A DNA stretch of 64,000 nt from Alteromonas sp. KUL42 (GTDB lineage: Bacteria > Pseudomonadota > Gammaproteobacteria > Enterobacterales > Alteromonadaceae). The position numbers were made by a program, and so were the translations under genes. Position 1 is the stretch's first letter; each line of letters begins with the position of its first letter. The DNA lies in the NCBI RefSeq assembly GCF_006538325.1, contig NZ_BJKK01000004.1:299141-363140 (forward strand), in the 5' to 3' direction. The notes beneath the pieces are model-generated. The model searched no databases, was not told where the DNA came from, and saw only the letters and a program-made list of their open reading frames with translations. This document shows, in pieces, positions 46,910 through 56,473 of this stretch.

Positions 46910-48151
46910 TTAATTAATTCGCTTAAAAATTAACGAGCCATTTGTGCCACCAAATCCAAATGAGTTGCATAGTGCATATGCAGCTGAAAATGGTTTAGCT
47001 TTATTGGCGACAAAATCTAAATCGCAACCTTCACTAGGTTCATCTAAGTTAATGGTTGGCGGTGCCATCTTGTCACGCAAAGCAAGGATCGTAAAAATAG
47101 CCTCAACGGAACCCGCTGCACCTAAAAGGTGACCAGTCATCGATTTTGTCGAACTTACCATCAGGTCATAAGCGTGTTCGTTAAACACACGTTTGACCGC
47201 AGACACTTCAGCGATGTCACCTGCGGGCGTTGACGTACCATGCGCATTTACATAACCAATCTCTTTCGGATCGATTTTCGCGTCAAGTAAGGCATTTTCC
47301 ATCGATGCTGCTGCACCTTCGCCATCTTCTGGAGGCGAAGTCATATGATATGCATCACCACTCATACCGAAGCCAACAAGCTCGGCATAAATAGTCGCAC
47401 CACGTGCTTTGGCAGACTCATACTCTTCTAGCATGACAACACCTGCTCCTTCACCCATGACAAAACCATCTCGATCTTTGTCCCAAGGACGGCTAGCGGC
47501 CTTAGGGTCGTCATTGCGCGAAGACAGTGCACGCGCTGCAGCGAAACCAGCAATACCTAATGGTGTAATGGTCGCTTCTGCGCCGCCTGCAAGCATGGCG
47601 TCAGCGTCACCGTAAGCAATCGTTCTTGCGGCAACACCAATATTGTGAACACCGGTTGTACATGCGGTCACAATATTCAAATTTGGTCCTTTCAACCCTT
47701 CCATGATAGACAGAAAGCCTGAAATCATGTTTGTAATAGTTGAAGGTACAAAGAAAGGAGAAACGCGCTTAGGGCCACTATTAAGCAATTTAATATGATT
47801 CTGCTCAATTTGCTCTAAACCACCAATTCCAGAGCCGATAGCCACACCTACGCGGTGTGCGTTGTCTGGAGTGATAGACAAACCCGAGTCAGCTAATGCT
47901 TGCTTACCCGCAGCAATACCCAACTGGATAAAGCGGTCCATCTTTTTGGTTTCTTTCTTTTCGATGTATTCTTGCGGGTCAAAATCGTTTATTTGACCTG
48001 CGAAACGGGTTGAATAGTTACTGCAATCAAAATGGGTGATTTCACCAATGCCGCTCTCGCCTGCGAGCAGTTTGCGCCATGTGTCTTCACTGTTAAGACC
48101 CAATGGTGAAAGCATTCCAAGACCAGTAACAACTACGCGACGTTTTGTCAC
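46910..48151 (-). CDS. fabF: 3-oxoacyl-ACP synthase II FabF
   Basis: A 413-residue KAS II, the same length as E. coli FabF, when started at GTG 48151 ([16 protein letters not shown]) with AGGG before it. The Cys-His-His triad is in [23 protein letters not shown] and [14 protein letters not shown]. It elongates acyl-ACP, including the temperature-regulated step from palmitoleate to cis-vaccenate. It lies downstream of acpP past a terminator-like hairpin. Confidence 0.97.
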   Translation of the reverse strand: MTKRRVVVTGLGMLSPLGLNSEDTWRKLLAGESGIGEITHFDCSNYSTRFAGQINDFDPQEYIEKKETKKMDRFIQLGIAAGKQALADSGLSITPDNAHRVGVAIGSGIGGLEQIEQNHIKLLNSGPKRVSPFFVPSTITNMISGFLSIMEGLKGPNLNIVTACTTGVHNIGVAARTIAYGDADAMLAGGAEATITPLGIAGFAAARALSSRNDDPKAASRPWDKDRDGFVMGEGAGVVMLEEYESAKARGATIYAELVGFGMSGDAYHMTSPPEDGEGAAASMENALLDAKIDPKEIGYVNAHGTSTPAGDIAEVSAVKRVFNEHAYDLMVSSTKSMTGHLLGAAGSVEAIFTILALRDKMAPPTINLDEPSEGCDLDFVANKAKPFSAAYALCNSFGFGGTNGSLIFKRIN

Positions 48152-48189
48152 AAAAAGCCCTCGCTTTGGAACTAAAGGTAGGAGATACA

Positions 48190-48216
48190 AAAACGGCTCT
48201 TGATAAGAGCCGTTTT
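48190..48216 (-). terminator. Terminator/attenuator between acpP and fabF
   Basis: 12-bp stem AAAACGGCTCTT / AAGAGCCGTTTT with a 3-base loop and T run on both strands, just after acpP. It would let acpP, needed in large amounts, be transcribed more than fabF. Confidence 0.88.
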
Positions 48217-48231
48217 TTCGCTACTTAAGAC

Positions 48232-48471
48232 TTAAGCGTCTTTGTTCGCGTTGATGTAATCAATAGCAGATTGAACTGTAGTGATTTTTTCAGCTTCTTC
48301 GTCTGGAATCTCAGTATCGAATTCTTCTTCCAAAGCCATTACCAGTTCAACTGTGTCAAGTGAATCAGCGCCTAAGTCGTCAACGAATGAAGCTTCTGCT
48401 TTTACTTCTTCTTCTTTCACGCCAAGTTGTTCAACGATGATTTTCTTAACGCGTTCTTCAATGTTACTCAT
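48232..48471 (-). CDS. acpP: Acyl carrier protein
   Basis: A 79-residue acidic ACP. S37 in [21 protein letters not shown] carries the phosphopantetheine arm. It is the acyl carrier for the surrounding fab genes. The 190-base spacer behind fabG probably holds its own promoter. Confidence 0.98.
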   Translation of the reverse strand: MSNIEERVKKIIVEQLGVKEEEVKAEASFVDDLGADSLDTVELVMALEEEFDTEIPDEEAEKITTVQSAIDYINANKDA

Positions 48472-48670
48472 AATTCTAGGTTTCCCTTAAACGTCACTAG
48501 ATAATAAAAGTGTCGCTAGTTTATTTTGCAAGGTCCGCCCTTGCAAGTACCAGTTTAAACTAATTTTCTGGTCAAACCAGCGACATTCCAAATTTTGTTG
48601 TTTCTATTTTTACATCCAAGTTAGGGTAAATACCACCCTAATCTACGTTAAATTCGTAATTTTTACGAAT

Positions 48671-49412
48671 TTAACCCATGTACATGCCACCATTTACATG
48701 GATGGTTTCGCCTGTAATATAGGCAGCACCATCGCTCACTAAAAAAAGCAACAGTGGCGGCAATTTCATCAGGCTGACCCAAACGACTTGCCGGAATATC
48801 TTTAAAAATGGCGTCTTTTTGATCGTCGGTCAGTGCTTTTGTCATGTCCGTATCGATAAATCCAGGCGCCACTACGTTAATAGTAATGCCTCTTGAAGCC
48901 ACTTCCCGTGCCATTGATTTAGAAAAACCAATAACACCTGCTTTGGCTGCAGCATAGTTTGCTTGACCGGCATTACCCGCGCTTCCCACCACTGAACCAA
49001 TGTTTACAATACGTCCGAAACGCTTTTTCATCATGCCGCGTAAAACCGCTTTTGACAAAGTAAATATTGAGCTCAAGTTGGTATCAATAATACTTTGCCA
49101 CTCATCGTCTTTCATACGCATTAACAGATTATCGCGTGTGATACCCGCATTATTGACCAAAATATCAATACCGCCATGGTCTTCGTTTATGGCTTTTATT
49201 GTTGCATCAACACTGTCTTTGTCAGTGACATTTAGCGCCAAACCTTTACCGCCAAACTCAGCAAGGTATTCACTGATTGCGTTGGCTCCATTGTCGCTTG
49301 TTGCCGTGCCAATAACCGTTGCACCTTGTTGTGCAAGCTGAGTTGCGATGGCTTTACCAATACCACGGCTTGCGCCAGTGACAAGGGCAATTTTACCGTC
49401 TAATTGACTCAT
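48671..49412 (-). pseudogene. fabG: 3-oxoacyl-ACP reductase FabG with a frameshift near the 3' end
   Basis: From ATG 49412 the protein is a complete SDR reductase: TGASRGIG at residues 13-20, S140, Y153 and K157 of the catalytic set, NNAG. At residue about 222 the literal frame turns into FFSERWCCLYYRRNHPCKWW and ends at 48663. Removing one base from the A7 run at 48741-48747 gives FLVSDGAAYITGETIHVNGG then MYMG and a stop at 48671, the exact FabG C-terminus and 246 residues. FabG is the only 3-oxoacyl-ACP reductase of this pathway and normally essential, so the shift is probably an error in the sequence or is bypassed by slippage. Ten bases downstream of fabD. Confidence 0.93.
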
Positions 49413-49421
49413 TGCTTTTCC

Positions 49422-50351
49422 TTATTGTTTTAATGCTTCCACGCCTTCAGGCGTATTAACAGAAAGGCATTCAAGATTTTTGCTAATTCTTTTATTTAGG
49501 CCAGTAAGTACTTTGCCTGGCCCCACTTCAATTACTCTTTCTACGCCTGCTGCGGCTAGATACTCAACACTGCGAGTCCATTGAACGGGGCAATAAAGTT
49601 GACGAATTAGCGCGTTCTTAATCGCATCGCCTTGTGTTTCTATTGTCACGTCAACATTGTTCACAATATTGATTGCAGGTTCATGAACGTCAAGTGAAGA
49701 CAGCGCATCTTCAAGCTTATCTGCTGCCGGACGCATTAATTCGCAATGTGACGGTACACTTACCGCTAGTGGCAATGCGCGTTTCGCGCCCGCTTCTTTA
49801 CAGGCAGTTGCGGCCTGTTCAGCAGCGCTTTTCTCTCCCGCGATAACCACTTGACCCGGTGAGTTAAAGTTAACTGGGGCAACCACGTCACCCGTAGCAA
49901 TAGCCGTTTGTTGGCAGATATCCGCAATGGCGGCATCTTCAAGACCAATGATGGCATACATAGCACCCGCTCCAGCAGGCACGGCTTCTTGCATGTACTT
50001 ACCACGAGCTTCAACTAATTTTACTGCATCACTGAAGGCCATTGCGCCACCACAAACCAAGGCAGAATATTCACCCAAGCTGTGACCGGCAAGATAGCTC
50101 ACTTCAAGACCCTGCTCGCGAATGACTCGCCAAATAGCGACACTGGCGGTCAATAGCGCTGGCTGAGTGACATGGGTCTCATTCAACTTGCCATCAGTAT
50201 CGTTTTGTACCAAAGCCCAAAGGTCATAACCCAATGCGTCAGACGCCTCTTGGAATGTCGCTTCAATTACGGGATAAGATTCAGCTAACTCTTTTAGCAT
50301 TCCCACACTTTGCGAGCCCTGACCTGGAAATACGCAGGCTGTCTTTGTCAT
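49422..50351 (-). CDS. fabD: Malonyl-CoA:ACP transacylase FabD
   Basis: A 309-residue acyltransferase: VFPGQGSQSVGM at the N-terminus, S91 in GHSLGEYSALV, and the His in the VPSHCELM segment. It loads malonate onto ACP. Central gene of the fabHDG-acpP-fabF order; 92 bases downstream of fabH. Confidence 0.97.
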   Translation of the reverse strand: MTKTACVFPGQGSQSVGMLKELAESYPVIEATFQEASDALGYDLWALVQNDTDGKLNETHVTQPALLTASVAIWRVIREQGLEVSYLAGHSLGEYSALVCGGAMAFSDAVKLVEARGKYMQEAVPAGAGAMYAIIGLEDAAIADICQQTAIATGDVVAPVNFNSPGQVVIAGEKSAAEQAATACKEAGAKRALPLAVSVPSHCELMRPAADKLEDALSSLDVHEPAINIVNNVDVTIETQGDAIKNALIRQLYCPVQWTRSVEYLAAAGVERVIEVGPGKVLTGLNKRISKNLECLSVNTPEGVEALKQ

Positions 50352-50443
50352 GTCGATTCCTTATTATTCTTACACTACTAGAAACGAGAAAACGTTGTAA
50401 AATACATCGGTAATATGAAAGTGTTTTTACACACACTTAGCCG

Positions 50444-51409
50444 TTAATATCGCACTAACGCTGAAGCCCATGCAAAACCACCACCGAACGCTTCTAGTAA
50501 TAAATGCTGCCCACGCTGAATACGCCCATCGCGGATCGCAGTATCGAGCGCGGTAGGTACAGTTGCGGCAGACGTGTTACCGTATTGTTCTAATGTTAGT
50601 ACAACTTGATCAAGGGACATATTAAGCTTTTTCGCTGTCGCCTTAATAATTCTAAAGTTTGCTTGGTGAGGCACTAACCAGTCAAGATCAGATTTTTGCA
50701 TACCATTAGCTGCAAGTGTCTGTTCAACCACTTCTGACAATTTGGTAACTGCAACTTTGAATACTTCGTTGCCACGCATTACACCCCAGTTCTCATGCAC
50801 AGACTGTTCATCGCCGCGGGTTGGGTTTCCTACATACAACAAGTCGCCATGTGAACCTGCTGCATTAATGTGCGTGGATAAAATACCAGGCTCGTCACTG
50901 GCTTCTATAATTGTTGCACCCGCCGCATCACCAAATAAAATAACCATAGTGCGGTCTTCGGGGTTAATCAGGCGGCTTAAACAATCTGTTCCAATAACGA
51001 GAATGCGCTTGGCCATACCTGACTTGATATATTGGTCTGCCACACTTAGTGCGTAGCAATACCCTGCGCAAGCGGCGGCAACGTCAAAAGCAGGAATACC
51101 GTCTAAATCGAGTATGCGCTGAATTTCACACGCGGTACTGGGCAACGCGTAACGTCCACTTGTAGTAGCGCATACTATCATGTCAATGGATTTTGGGTCG
51201 ATACCAGCCATCTCAATGGCTTTCTTACTGGCCTCAGCCCCCATGGTTGCAGCAGTTTCATCTGCACCTATTATGCGTCGCTCTTTAATGCCTGTGCGAT
51301 CAGTGATCCATTCGTCACTGGTATCCACCATTAATTCTAAATCGGCGTTAGTACGCACGTCACTGGGGTAATAGCTACCTGTTCCTATAAAGCGTGAATA
51401 TATGCTCAA
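50444..51409 (-). CDS. fabH: 3-oxoacyl-ACP synthase III FabH
   Basis: A 321-residue KAS III. Catalytic C114 in [10 protein letters not shown], His in PHQANFRI and Asn in [15 protein letters not shown]. It starts fatty acid chains from acetyl-CoA and malonyl-ACP. Its ATG overlaps the plsX stop by 4 bases. Confidence 0.97.
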   Translation of the reverse strand: MSIYSRFIGTGSYYPSDVRTNADLELMVDTSDEWITDRTGIKERRIIGADETAATMGAEASKKAIEMAGIDPKSIDMIVCATTSGRYALPSTACEIQRILDLDGIPAFDVAAACAGYCYALSVADQYIKSGMAKRILVIGTDCLSRLINPEDRTMVILFGDAAGATIIEASDEPGILSTHINAAGSHGDLLYVGNPTRGDEQSVHENWGVMRGNEVFKVAVTKLSEVVEQTLAANGMQKSDLDWLVPHQANFRIIKATAKKLNMSLDQVVLTLEQYGNTSAATVPTALDTAIRDGRIQRGQHLLLEAFGGGFAWASALVRY

Positions 51410-52431
51410 AGCTGCTCCAACAATACCGTTTCTATCTTTGTTTTTATCTTTTCTGGTAAATGCATTTTTGCTTCTTTAATCGCCTGTACGATGGCGTAAT
51501 AAAAGGCATCTTTTTGTGCATTACCATGACTCTTGATAACAATGCCGCGCAATCCTATCAGACTCGCACCGTTATACTGGTCGGGGTTCACACTGTTATA
51601 GATAGATTTCAGTAAAGGGAACGCAATTTTCGCGAGTAAACGCGTGTAGAAATTCTTTTGTGATTGACGTTTAACCTCGTTTATCACGAGCTTGGCCAAT
51701 CCTTCGCTTGATTTTAACGCAACATTGCCGGTAAACCCATCCGTGACCACCACATCGGCATGGTCAGTGAAAATGTCATCACCTTCAACATAGCCAATAT
51801 AATTTATGCCGGGAGCATCTTTGAAAAGTTGGTCAGCAGATTTGACCTGCGCATTGCCTTTAATATCCTCTTCACCCACGTTCAGTAGCGCCACTCTTGG
51901 TGAGGCAATACCAGAAACAGACTGCGCAAGTACCGAGCCCATTACACCGTATTGAAATAGAATTTCAGGTGTACAATTTACATTGGCCCCTAAATCGAGC
52001 AAAAACACATTGTGATGCCCTGTGGTTGGCATCATGTTAATTAGTGCTGGTCTATCTATTCCAGGTAACGTTTTAAGAAGATAAAAAGATAAGGTTAATA
52101 GTGCACCAGTGTTTCCGGCACTAACACAAGCATCCGCTTCGCCACTTTCAACTAGCTCAATTGCCCGTCGCATCGACGAGTCTTTTTTATTGCGTAGCGC
52201 AGATGTAGGTTGCTCACCCATTTCAACCACTTGACTGCAATGCACAACAGTAACGCGTTTGCGCTCTGAGTCAGTTAAGCAAAGAATACCGGATTGAATG
52301 ACGTTTTCATCACCACACAGTATGAAATGAATATGAGCGTGTAATTGGATTGCCTTAACGGCAGCGGGAAGGATAACAGGGGGACCATGATCGCCCCCCA
52401 TGATATCTAACGCGATGGTTAGTGTAGACAA
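51406..52431 (-). CDS. plsX: Phosphate acyltransferase PlsX
   Basis: A 341-residue Pls[21 protein letters not shown] at the N-terminus, [20 protein letters not shown] and [16 protein letters not shown]. It turns acyl-ACP into acyl-phosphate for phospholipid synthesis. Directly follows rpmF, overlaps fabH, as in many gammaproteobacteria. Confidence 0.97.
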   Translation of the reverse strand: MSTLTIALDIMGGDHGPPVILPAAVKAIQLHAHIHFILCGDENVIQSGILCLTDSERKRVTVVHCSQVVEMGEQPTSALRNKKDSSMRRAIELVESGEADACVSAGNTGALLTLSFYLLKTLPGIDRPALINMMPTTGHHNVFLLDLGANVNCTPEILFQYGVMGSVLAQSVSGIASPRVALLNVGEEDIKGNAQVKSADQLFKDAPGINYIGYVEGDDIFTDHADVVVTDGFTGNVALKSSEGLAKLVINEVKRQSQKNFYTRLLAKIAFPLLKSIYNSVNPDQYNGASLIGLRGIVIKSHGNAQKDAFYYAIVQAIKEAKMHLPEKIKTKIETVLLEQL

Positions 52432-52446
52432 AATGTAGTCGCCGTA

Positions 52447-52617
52447 TTACGCGCCGATTACTTTCTTGCCTTTGTAATAACCGTCAGCGGTCACATGGTG
52501 ACGACGGTGAGTTTCGCCTGACGTTGAATCGACAGACAAAGTCGCGCCTGTCAATGCATCGTGTGAGCGACGCATGCCGCGCTTAGAACGCGTTTTACGA
52601 TTTTGTTGTACTGCCAT
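52447..52617 (-). CDS. rpmF: 50S ribosomal protein L32
   Basis: A 56-residue protein: [20 protein letters not shown], then [20 protein letters not shown] and [16 protein letters not shown]. This is a typical L32 of the non-zinc type (no CxxC pairs). It lies between yceD and plsX, its fixed position. It starts 3 bases after the yceD stop. Confidence 0.98.
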
Positions 52618-52620
52618 AAC

Positions 52621-53154
52621 TTACTCCTGGTCTCGCTTAAGTTCTTTCAAAACCGCGAAAGGGTTTTCTCGCTCTTGTTCCGGTTCAATCTTTCCAAACG
52701 TCATATCATCTTGCGTTACTGCACACTCCGACTCTGCATGAAGGGGCACAATTGGCAATGACAACAGAAGTTCATCTTCAAAAATTTGAAGCAGATTGAC
52801 TTCTCCGTGGTCGTTGACCTCTACCGGTTCGTAAGCTTCGGGAATGATGTCATCGCTTTCCTGTTCTTCTCCCTGCACTGGAGTAAAACAGAATTCCGCT
52901 TCCACGGGATAATCGAGTTCACCATTACACCTTTGACAGATAAGTGTTACCTGCGTGGCTAAGCGGCCGTGAAAGACAGTAAGACCCTGCGCGTCTTTTT
53001 CGAACTGTACTTCTGCGTCCACATAGTCGTTGCATCTAACAACTGCCTCGGTCAATCGTTCCATATCTTTAGACGCAATCACACCCCGATAATCGGAGCG
53101 TTTCATGGCACTTTTAGTCGGTTCAACCGAATGAGGGAGTTTCACTTTCTGCAT
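52621..53154 (-). CDS. yceD: YceD/DUF177 family protein (rRNA accumulation protein)
   Basis: A 177-residue protein from ATG 53154 (MQKVKLPHSVEPTKSA), the usual YceD start; a longer frame begins at 53178. The Cys pair in TLICQRCNGELDYPVE and the acidic C-terminal half ending ENPFAVLKELKRDQE are typical. YceD is required for normal 23S rRNA accumulation in plants and E. coli. First gene of the yceD-rpmF-plsX-fab operon. Confidence 0.92.
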   Translation of the reverse strand: MQKVKLPHSVEPTKSAMKRSDYRGVIASKDMERLTEAVVRCNDYVDAEVQFEKDAQGLTVFHGRLATQVTLICQRCNGELDYPVEAEFCFTPVQGEEQESDDIIPEAYEPVEVNDHGEVNLLQIFEDELLLSLPIVPLHAESECAVTQDDMTFGKIEPEQERENPFAVLKELKRDQE

Positions 53155-53309
53155 AGGGCGCGCATGATATAGGGTCAACCCAGTTCTGTCAAAGTATAAT
53201 TACTATTTCGCGCACAATAAAAGGCTGTAATTTGCCTGAAGGAATAAGGTAGCATTGTTTGTTTCTAATTTCACATACAACATGTTGATTTTTAAATGAA
53301 GGATATTGT

Positions 53310-53984
53310 GTGACAACACTTGTACTTGCCTCGTCATCTCCCTATAGAAAAATGTTGCTCACTAACATTGGCATTGCCCTAGACACCTTTTCCCCCGATA
53401 TTGATGAAACACCTTTGCAAGGAGAGCTCCCTACCGCACTAAGTGTGCGTCTTGCAGAGCAAAAAGCAAAGAAAGTTGCATTGTGCTTGGGGAAAGACAA
53501 AGCAGACAACATTATTATTGGTAGCGACCAAGTTGCCCTTGTGGGTACGCTCAATGACTATCAACCCAATAATCAAATCTACAATCCATTGAGCAATCAA
53601 AAAAGCCAGCAATTGTTGGGGAAGCCTGGAACAGAAGAAAACGCATTAGAACAACTTCTAGCTTGCCAAGGAAAAACAGTCTCTTTCTTTACTGCCTTAT
53701 GCCTTCATCAAGCGTCAACTAACACGACAATAACTAAAGTAGACGAGACCCGCGTTCACTTTAGGCACAACACAGAATCATCACTGCGCGCTTACATTAA
53801 AAAGGAGCGCCCTTTAGACTGCGCAGGCAGTTTTAAAAGTGAAGGACTAGGCGTGTTGCTTTTTGAGAGCATTGAAAGTCGCGACCCCAATAGCCTTATT
53901 GGGTTACCAATAATGTTACTCAATGAAATGTTGAGCACCTATTTTGACGTTGATTTACTGGCACTAGCAACTAGCGAAGCATAA
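53310..53984 (+). CDS. yceF: Maf-family nucleotide pyrophosphatase YceF
   Basis: A 224-residue Maf/YceF protein: LVLASSSPYRKMLLTNIGI, the catalytic IIIGSDQV and FRHNTESSLRAYIKKERPLDCAGSFKSEGLG as in E. coli YceF (7-methyl-GTP pyrophosphatase). It carries an insertion after DQVALVG (about 25 residues, NDYQPNNQIYNPLSNQ...) before the GKPGTEENA segment. It begins with GTG 53310 preceded by GAAGGA. Divergent from yceD. Confidence 0.92.
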   Translation: MTTLVLASSSPYRKMLLTNIGIALDTFSPDIDETPLQGELPTALSVRLAEQKAKKVALCLGKDKADNIIIGSDQVALVGTLNDYQPNNQIYNPLSNQKSQQLLGKPGTEENALEQLLACQGKTVSFFTALCLHQASTNTTITKVDETRVHFRHNTESSLRAYIKKERPLDCAGSFKSEGLGVLLFESIESRDPNSLIGLPIMLLNEMLSTYFDVDLLALATSEA

Positions 53985-53995
53985 CTTCGCTAGTT
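53969..53995. terminator. Hairpin at the yceF stop, between convergent genes
   Basis: AACTAGCGAAG / CTTCGCTAGTT, an 11-bp perfect stem with a 5-base loop spanning the yceF stop codon. No T run follows on the plus strand. Confidence 0.5.
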
Positions 53996-54001
53996 AAGGC
54001 T

Positions 54002-54703
54002 CTATGCCTGTTGAAACAAAGCTTGCTCAAGCTCTTCGATGCTATGAACCAATGCTACAGGTTGCAACGCTTCTAAATGCACCTGCGCATGCACACCATA
54101 TGACACCCCTATTCTATCCATACCTATGGTTTTTGCCATTTGCATGTCATACGTTGTGTCACCAATCATAACCGCATCGCTAACATTCATATTTAGCTCA
54201 TCAAGAAGCTGCAACAACATATCTGATGAAGGCTTAGATTCTGCTTCATCTGCCGTTCTCGAAGCACTGAAATAATGCCCTGTGTCGGTTTGCTTCCACG
54301 CTCTATCTAATCCTCTGCGCGCTTTACCTGTTGCAACAGCTAGTGTGCAATTGGCAGAGTTAAGTCGAGATAACATTGCCTCTACGCCACTAAATAGGGG
54401 GCAAGGCGTGACGTCTTTAGAAACAAATGCATCTTTATATGCCGCAACAAGATTATCTGCTAACACATTATCAGAAATCGAAAATAACTGCATAATGGCG
54501 GGCTTTAAACTTATTCCTATGATGTGCCCAACCTCTTCTGGCGTGGGTATGGGCATATCACATTGTTTGGCGGCCATTTGCATGCAGCTAACAATTTTAT
54601 CGGCTGAATCCATTAAGGTGCCGTCCCAATCAAAGATCACGAGTTTATAGCGTGGAGATTCCAATACATCTTGTATTGGCGTAGAAGCGTTGTTATTCAT
54701 CAT
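54002..54703 (-). CDS. HAD-IA hydrolase, phosphoglycolate-phosphatase-like
   Basis: A 233-residue HAD phosphatase: VIFDWDGTLMDSADK (motif I), AVATGKARRGLD (motif II), MIGDTTYDMQMA (motif IV). A helical cap between motifs I and II fits subfamily IA. Its start codon directly follows the rluC stop (TAGATG), so it is coupled to rluC. Substrate unknown. Convergent with yceF. Confidence 0.9.
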   Translation of the reverse strand: MMNNNASTPIQDVLESPRYKLVIFDWDGTLMDSADKIVSCMQMAAKQCDMPIPTPEEVGHIIGISLKPAIMQLFSISDNVLADNLVAAYKDAFVSKDVTPCPLFSGVEAMLSRLNSANCTLAVATGKARRGLDRAWKQTDTGHYFSASRTADEAESKPSSDMLLQLLDELNMNVSDAVMIGDTTYDMQMAKTIGMDRIGVSYGVHAQVHLEALQPVALVHSIEELEQALFQQA

Positions 54704-55645
54704 CTAAAGTGCTTTTAGTGTCGCGGTCAGTGTATCGTCAAGTGGTGCCGTAAACGTCACACGTTCCTCAGTTGCAGGGTGCAGAAGAGAAATGCTTTTT
54801 GCGTGCAAGAACAATCGGTTCAAACCCTTTTGGCGCATTGCACTATCAAAATCGCTATCGCCATACTTTGGATCGCAAGCAATGGGATGCCCAGCATGTA
54901 AACAATGTACACGTATTTGATGAGTACGCCCTGTTATTGGCGATGCTTCAACCAGTGTTGCTCCCGAATAGGTTTGCAAAATTCGATAACGGGTTTCAGA
55001 CGGTTTACCATCTTCGCTAACGCTTACCATCCGCTCACCAGATTGGAGAATATTCTTGCGAAGCGGCGCTTTTACTTTAAATCGGTTTTCAGGCCATTCC
55101 CCAGCAACCAGCGCATTATAGCGTTTGTCCATTTTCCCAGTTCGCAATTGCTCGTGCATGTGTCGAAGTGCTGAGCGCTTTTTGGCAATTAAAATACACC
55201 CAGAGGTATCTCTGTCGAGACGATGTACAAGCTCCATGAATTTTGCATCTGGCCTTAATGCTCGTAAGCCTTCAATTAGCCCAAAGCTCAATCCACTGCC
55301 GCCGTGAACGGCCATACCTGAGGGCTTATTTATAACGAGGATACGATCATCTTCAAAAAGAATATGTGATTCAAGTGAAGCGATTTTATCGAGTTTTGGC
55401 GATGGCGCAGGCGCACCTTCCGACACTCTTACGGGCGGAATTCTAATAATATCGTTAGCTTGCAATTTATATTCTGGCTTTACACGCCCTTTGTTCACAC
55501 GAACTTCGCCTTTTCGCAAAATACGGTAAATCATACTTTTGGGCACGCCTTTTAACTGAGTACGCAGAAAATTGTCAACGCGCTGTCCAGCTAAATCAGC
55601 TTCGATAGTTACAAAACGAACTTTTTGAGGGGTTTCTTCTTTCAT
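54704..55645 (-). CDS. rluC: 23S rRNA pseudouridine synthase RluC
   Basis: A 313-residue enzyme from ATG 55645 (MKEETPQKVRFVTIEAD). An S4 domain (QRVDNFLRTQLKGVPKSMIYRILRKGEVRVNKG) precedes the RluA-family catalytic domain with the Asp in ELVHRLDRDTSGCILIAKK. It makes pseudouridines 955, 2504 and 2580 in E. coli. It is divergent from rne, as in many gammaproteobacteria, and cotranscribed with the HAD gene. Confidence 0.95.
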   Translation of the reverse strand: MKEETPQKVRFVTIEADLAGQRVDNFLRTQLKGVPKSMIYRILRKGEVRVNKGRVKPEYKLQANDIIRIPPVRVSEGAPAPSPKLDKIASLESHILFEDDRILVINKPSGMAVHGGSGLSFGLIEGLRALRPDAKFMELVHRLDRDTSGCILIAKKRSALRHMHEQLRTGKMDKRYNALVAGEWPENRFKVKAPLRKNILQSGERMVSVSEDGKPSETRYRILQTYSGATLVEASPITGRTHQIRVHCLHAGHPIACDPKYGDSDFDSAMRQKGLNRLFLHAKSISLLHPATEERVTFTAPLDDTLTATLKAL

Positions 55646-56473
55646 GCCGCTAGTATACCTCATTGTGAGAATTAGCCACACTGGGAAAGATGAAAATTGT
55701 GAAAAACTCTTTGCCTAGCTCTTTTTTTGTACAAGAGTGGTAATTTGGCAGCAATAAATGTGAATAAGCTCAATTTATTAGATTGCATTCCTTGCGTAAA
55801 TTGAGTATTTGGTGCGATAATTGCCAACGTTTTTAATACGATTAACTTCACAACAATTCGTGAGCGACTTCAAGGCGCTCGAACAAATAAGCATCGGCTT
55901 GAAAAGCCAGACAGCTTGAATGCGAATTGAATGCGGATCACAACGTTATAAAAACATTTTAACAAGACCGAAAAAAGCAGTGCACACAAACCAATTTGTG
56001 GGTTGCTTTAACTTGTAAACGAAAAAGTAAGGCTTAACGTTGGTAGCATCAGCAATGAAATCACTTTCATACCAACACCGCCTCAGAGGCAACGACTACA
56101 CTGCCGTAAACAGCGAAGTCTTACTTGCGTAACATAAAATAAGTTCGCCGTTTAGCTAACAGAATTAAATGACAAACAAGCGATATAAAAAAGTCGCTTG
56201 TATAAATAAAGTAAAGAGTAATAAGGGTTTATCGCTCCCGACATCTTTAATGTAGTGTGATCTAACTTAAGCTGACTCGTGGAAATTCAAACGTTCGCGT
56301 GTATGCACAGGATTAAAACTTACGCGTTCAATAAAACGCAATGGTCATCTACAAATGGATAATGCGGTGTTACAACAAAGTCCCCGTCCAGCCGTGAGGT
56401 TGCGCGGTGAGGGTTTGCACATGTCACTTTAATTTTGTGTCTAAACGGCTGTACAAAAACAGAGTTAGATACA
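55646..56473 (+). promoter_or_regulatory. rluC-rne intergenic region, long structured rne leader
   Basis: 828 bases without a protein gene. A candidate rne promoter is TTGCGT (55792-55797), 18 bases, GATAAT (55816-55821), which would give a leader of more than 600 nt. It has several hairpins, including GAGCG...CGCTC (55862-55880), GGCTT...AAGCC (about 55906-55918) and CACAAACCAATTTGTG (55985-56000). E. coli rne also has a long structured leader through which RNase E autoregulates its mRNA. Confidence 0.5.
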
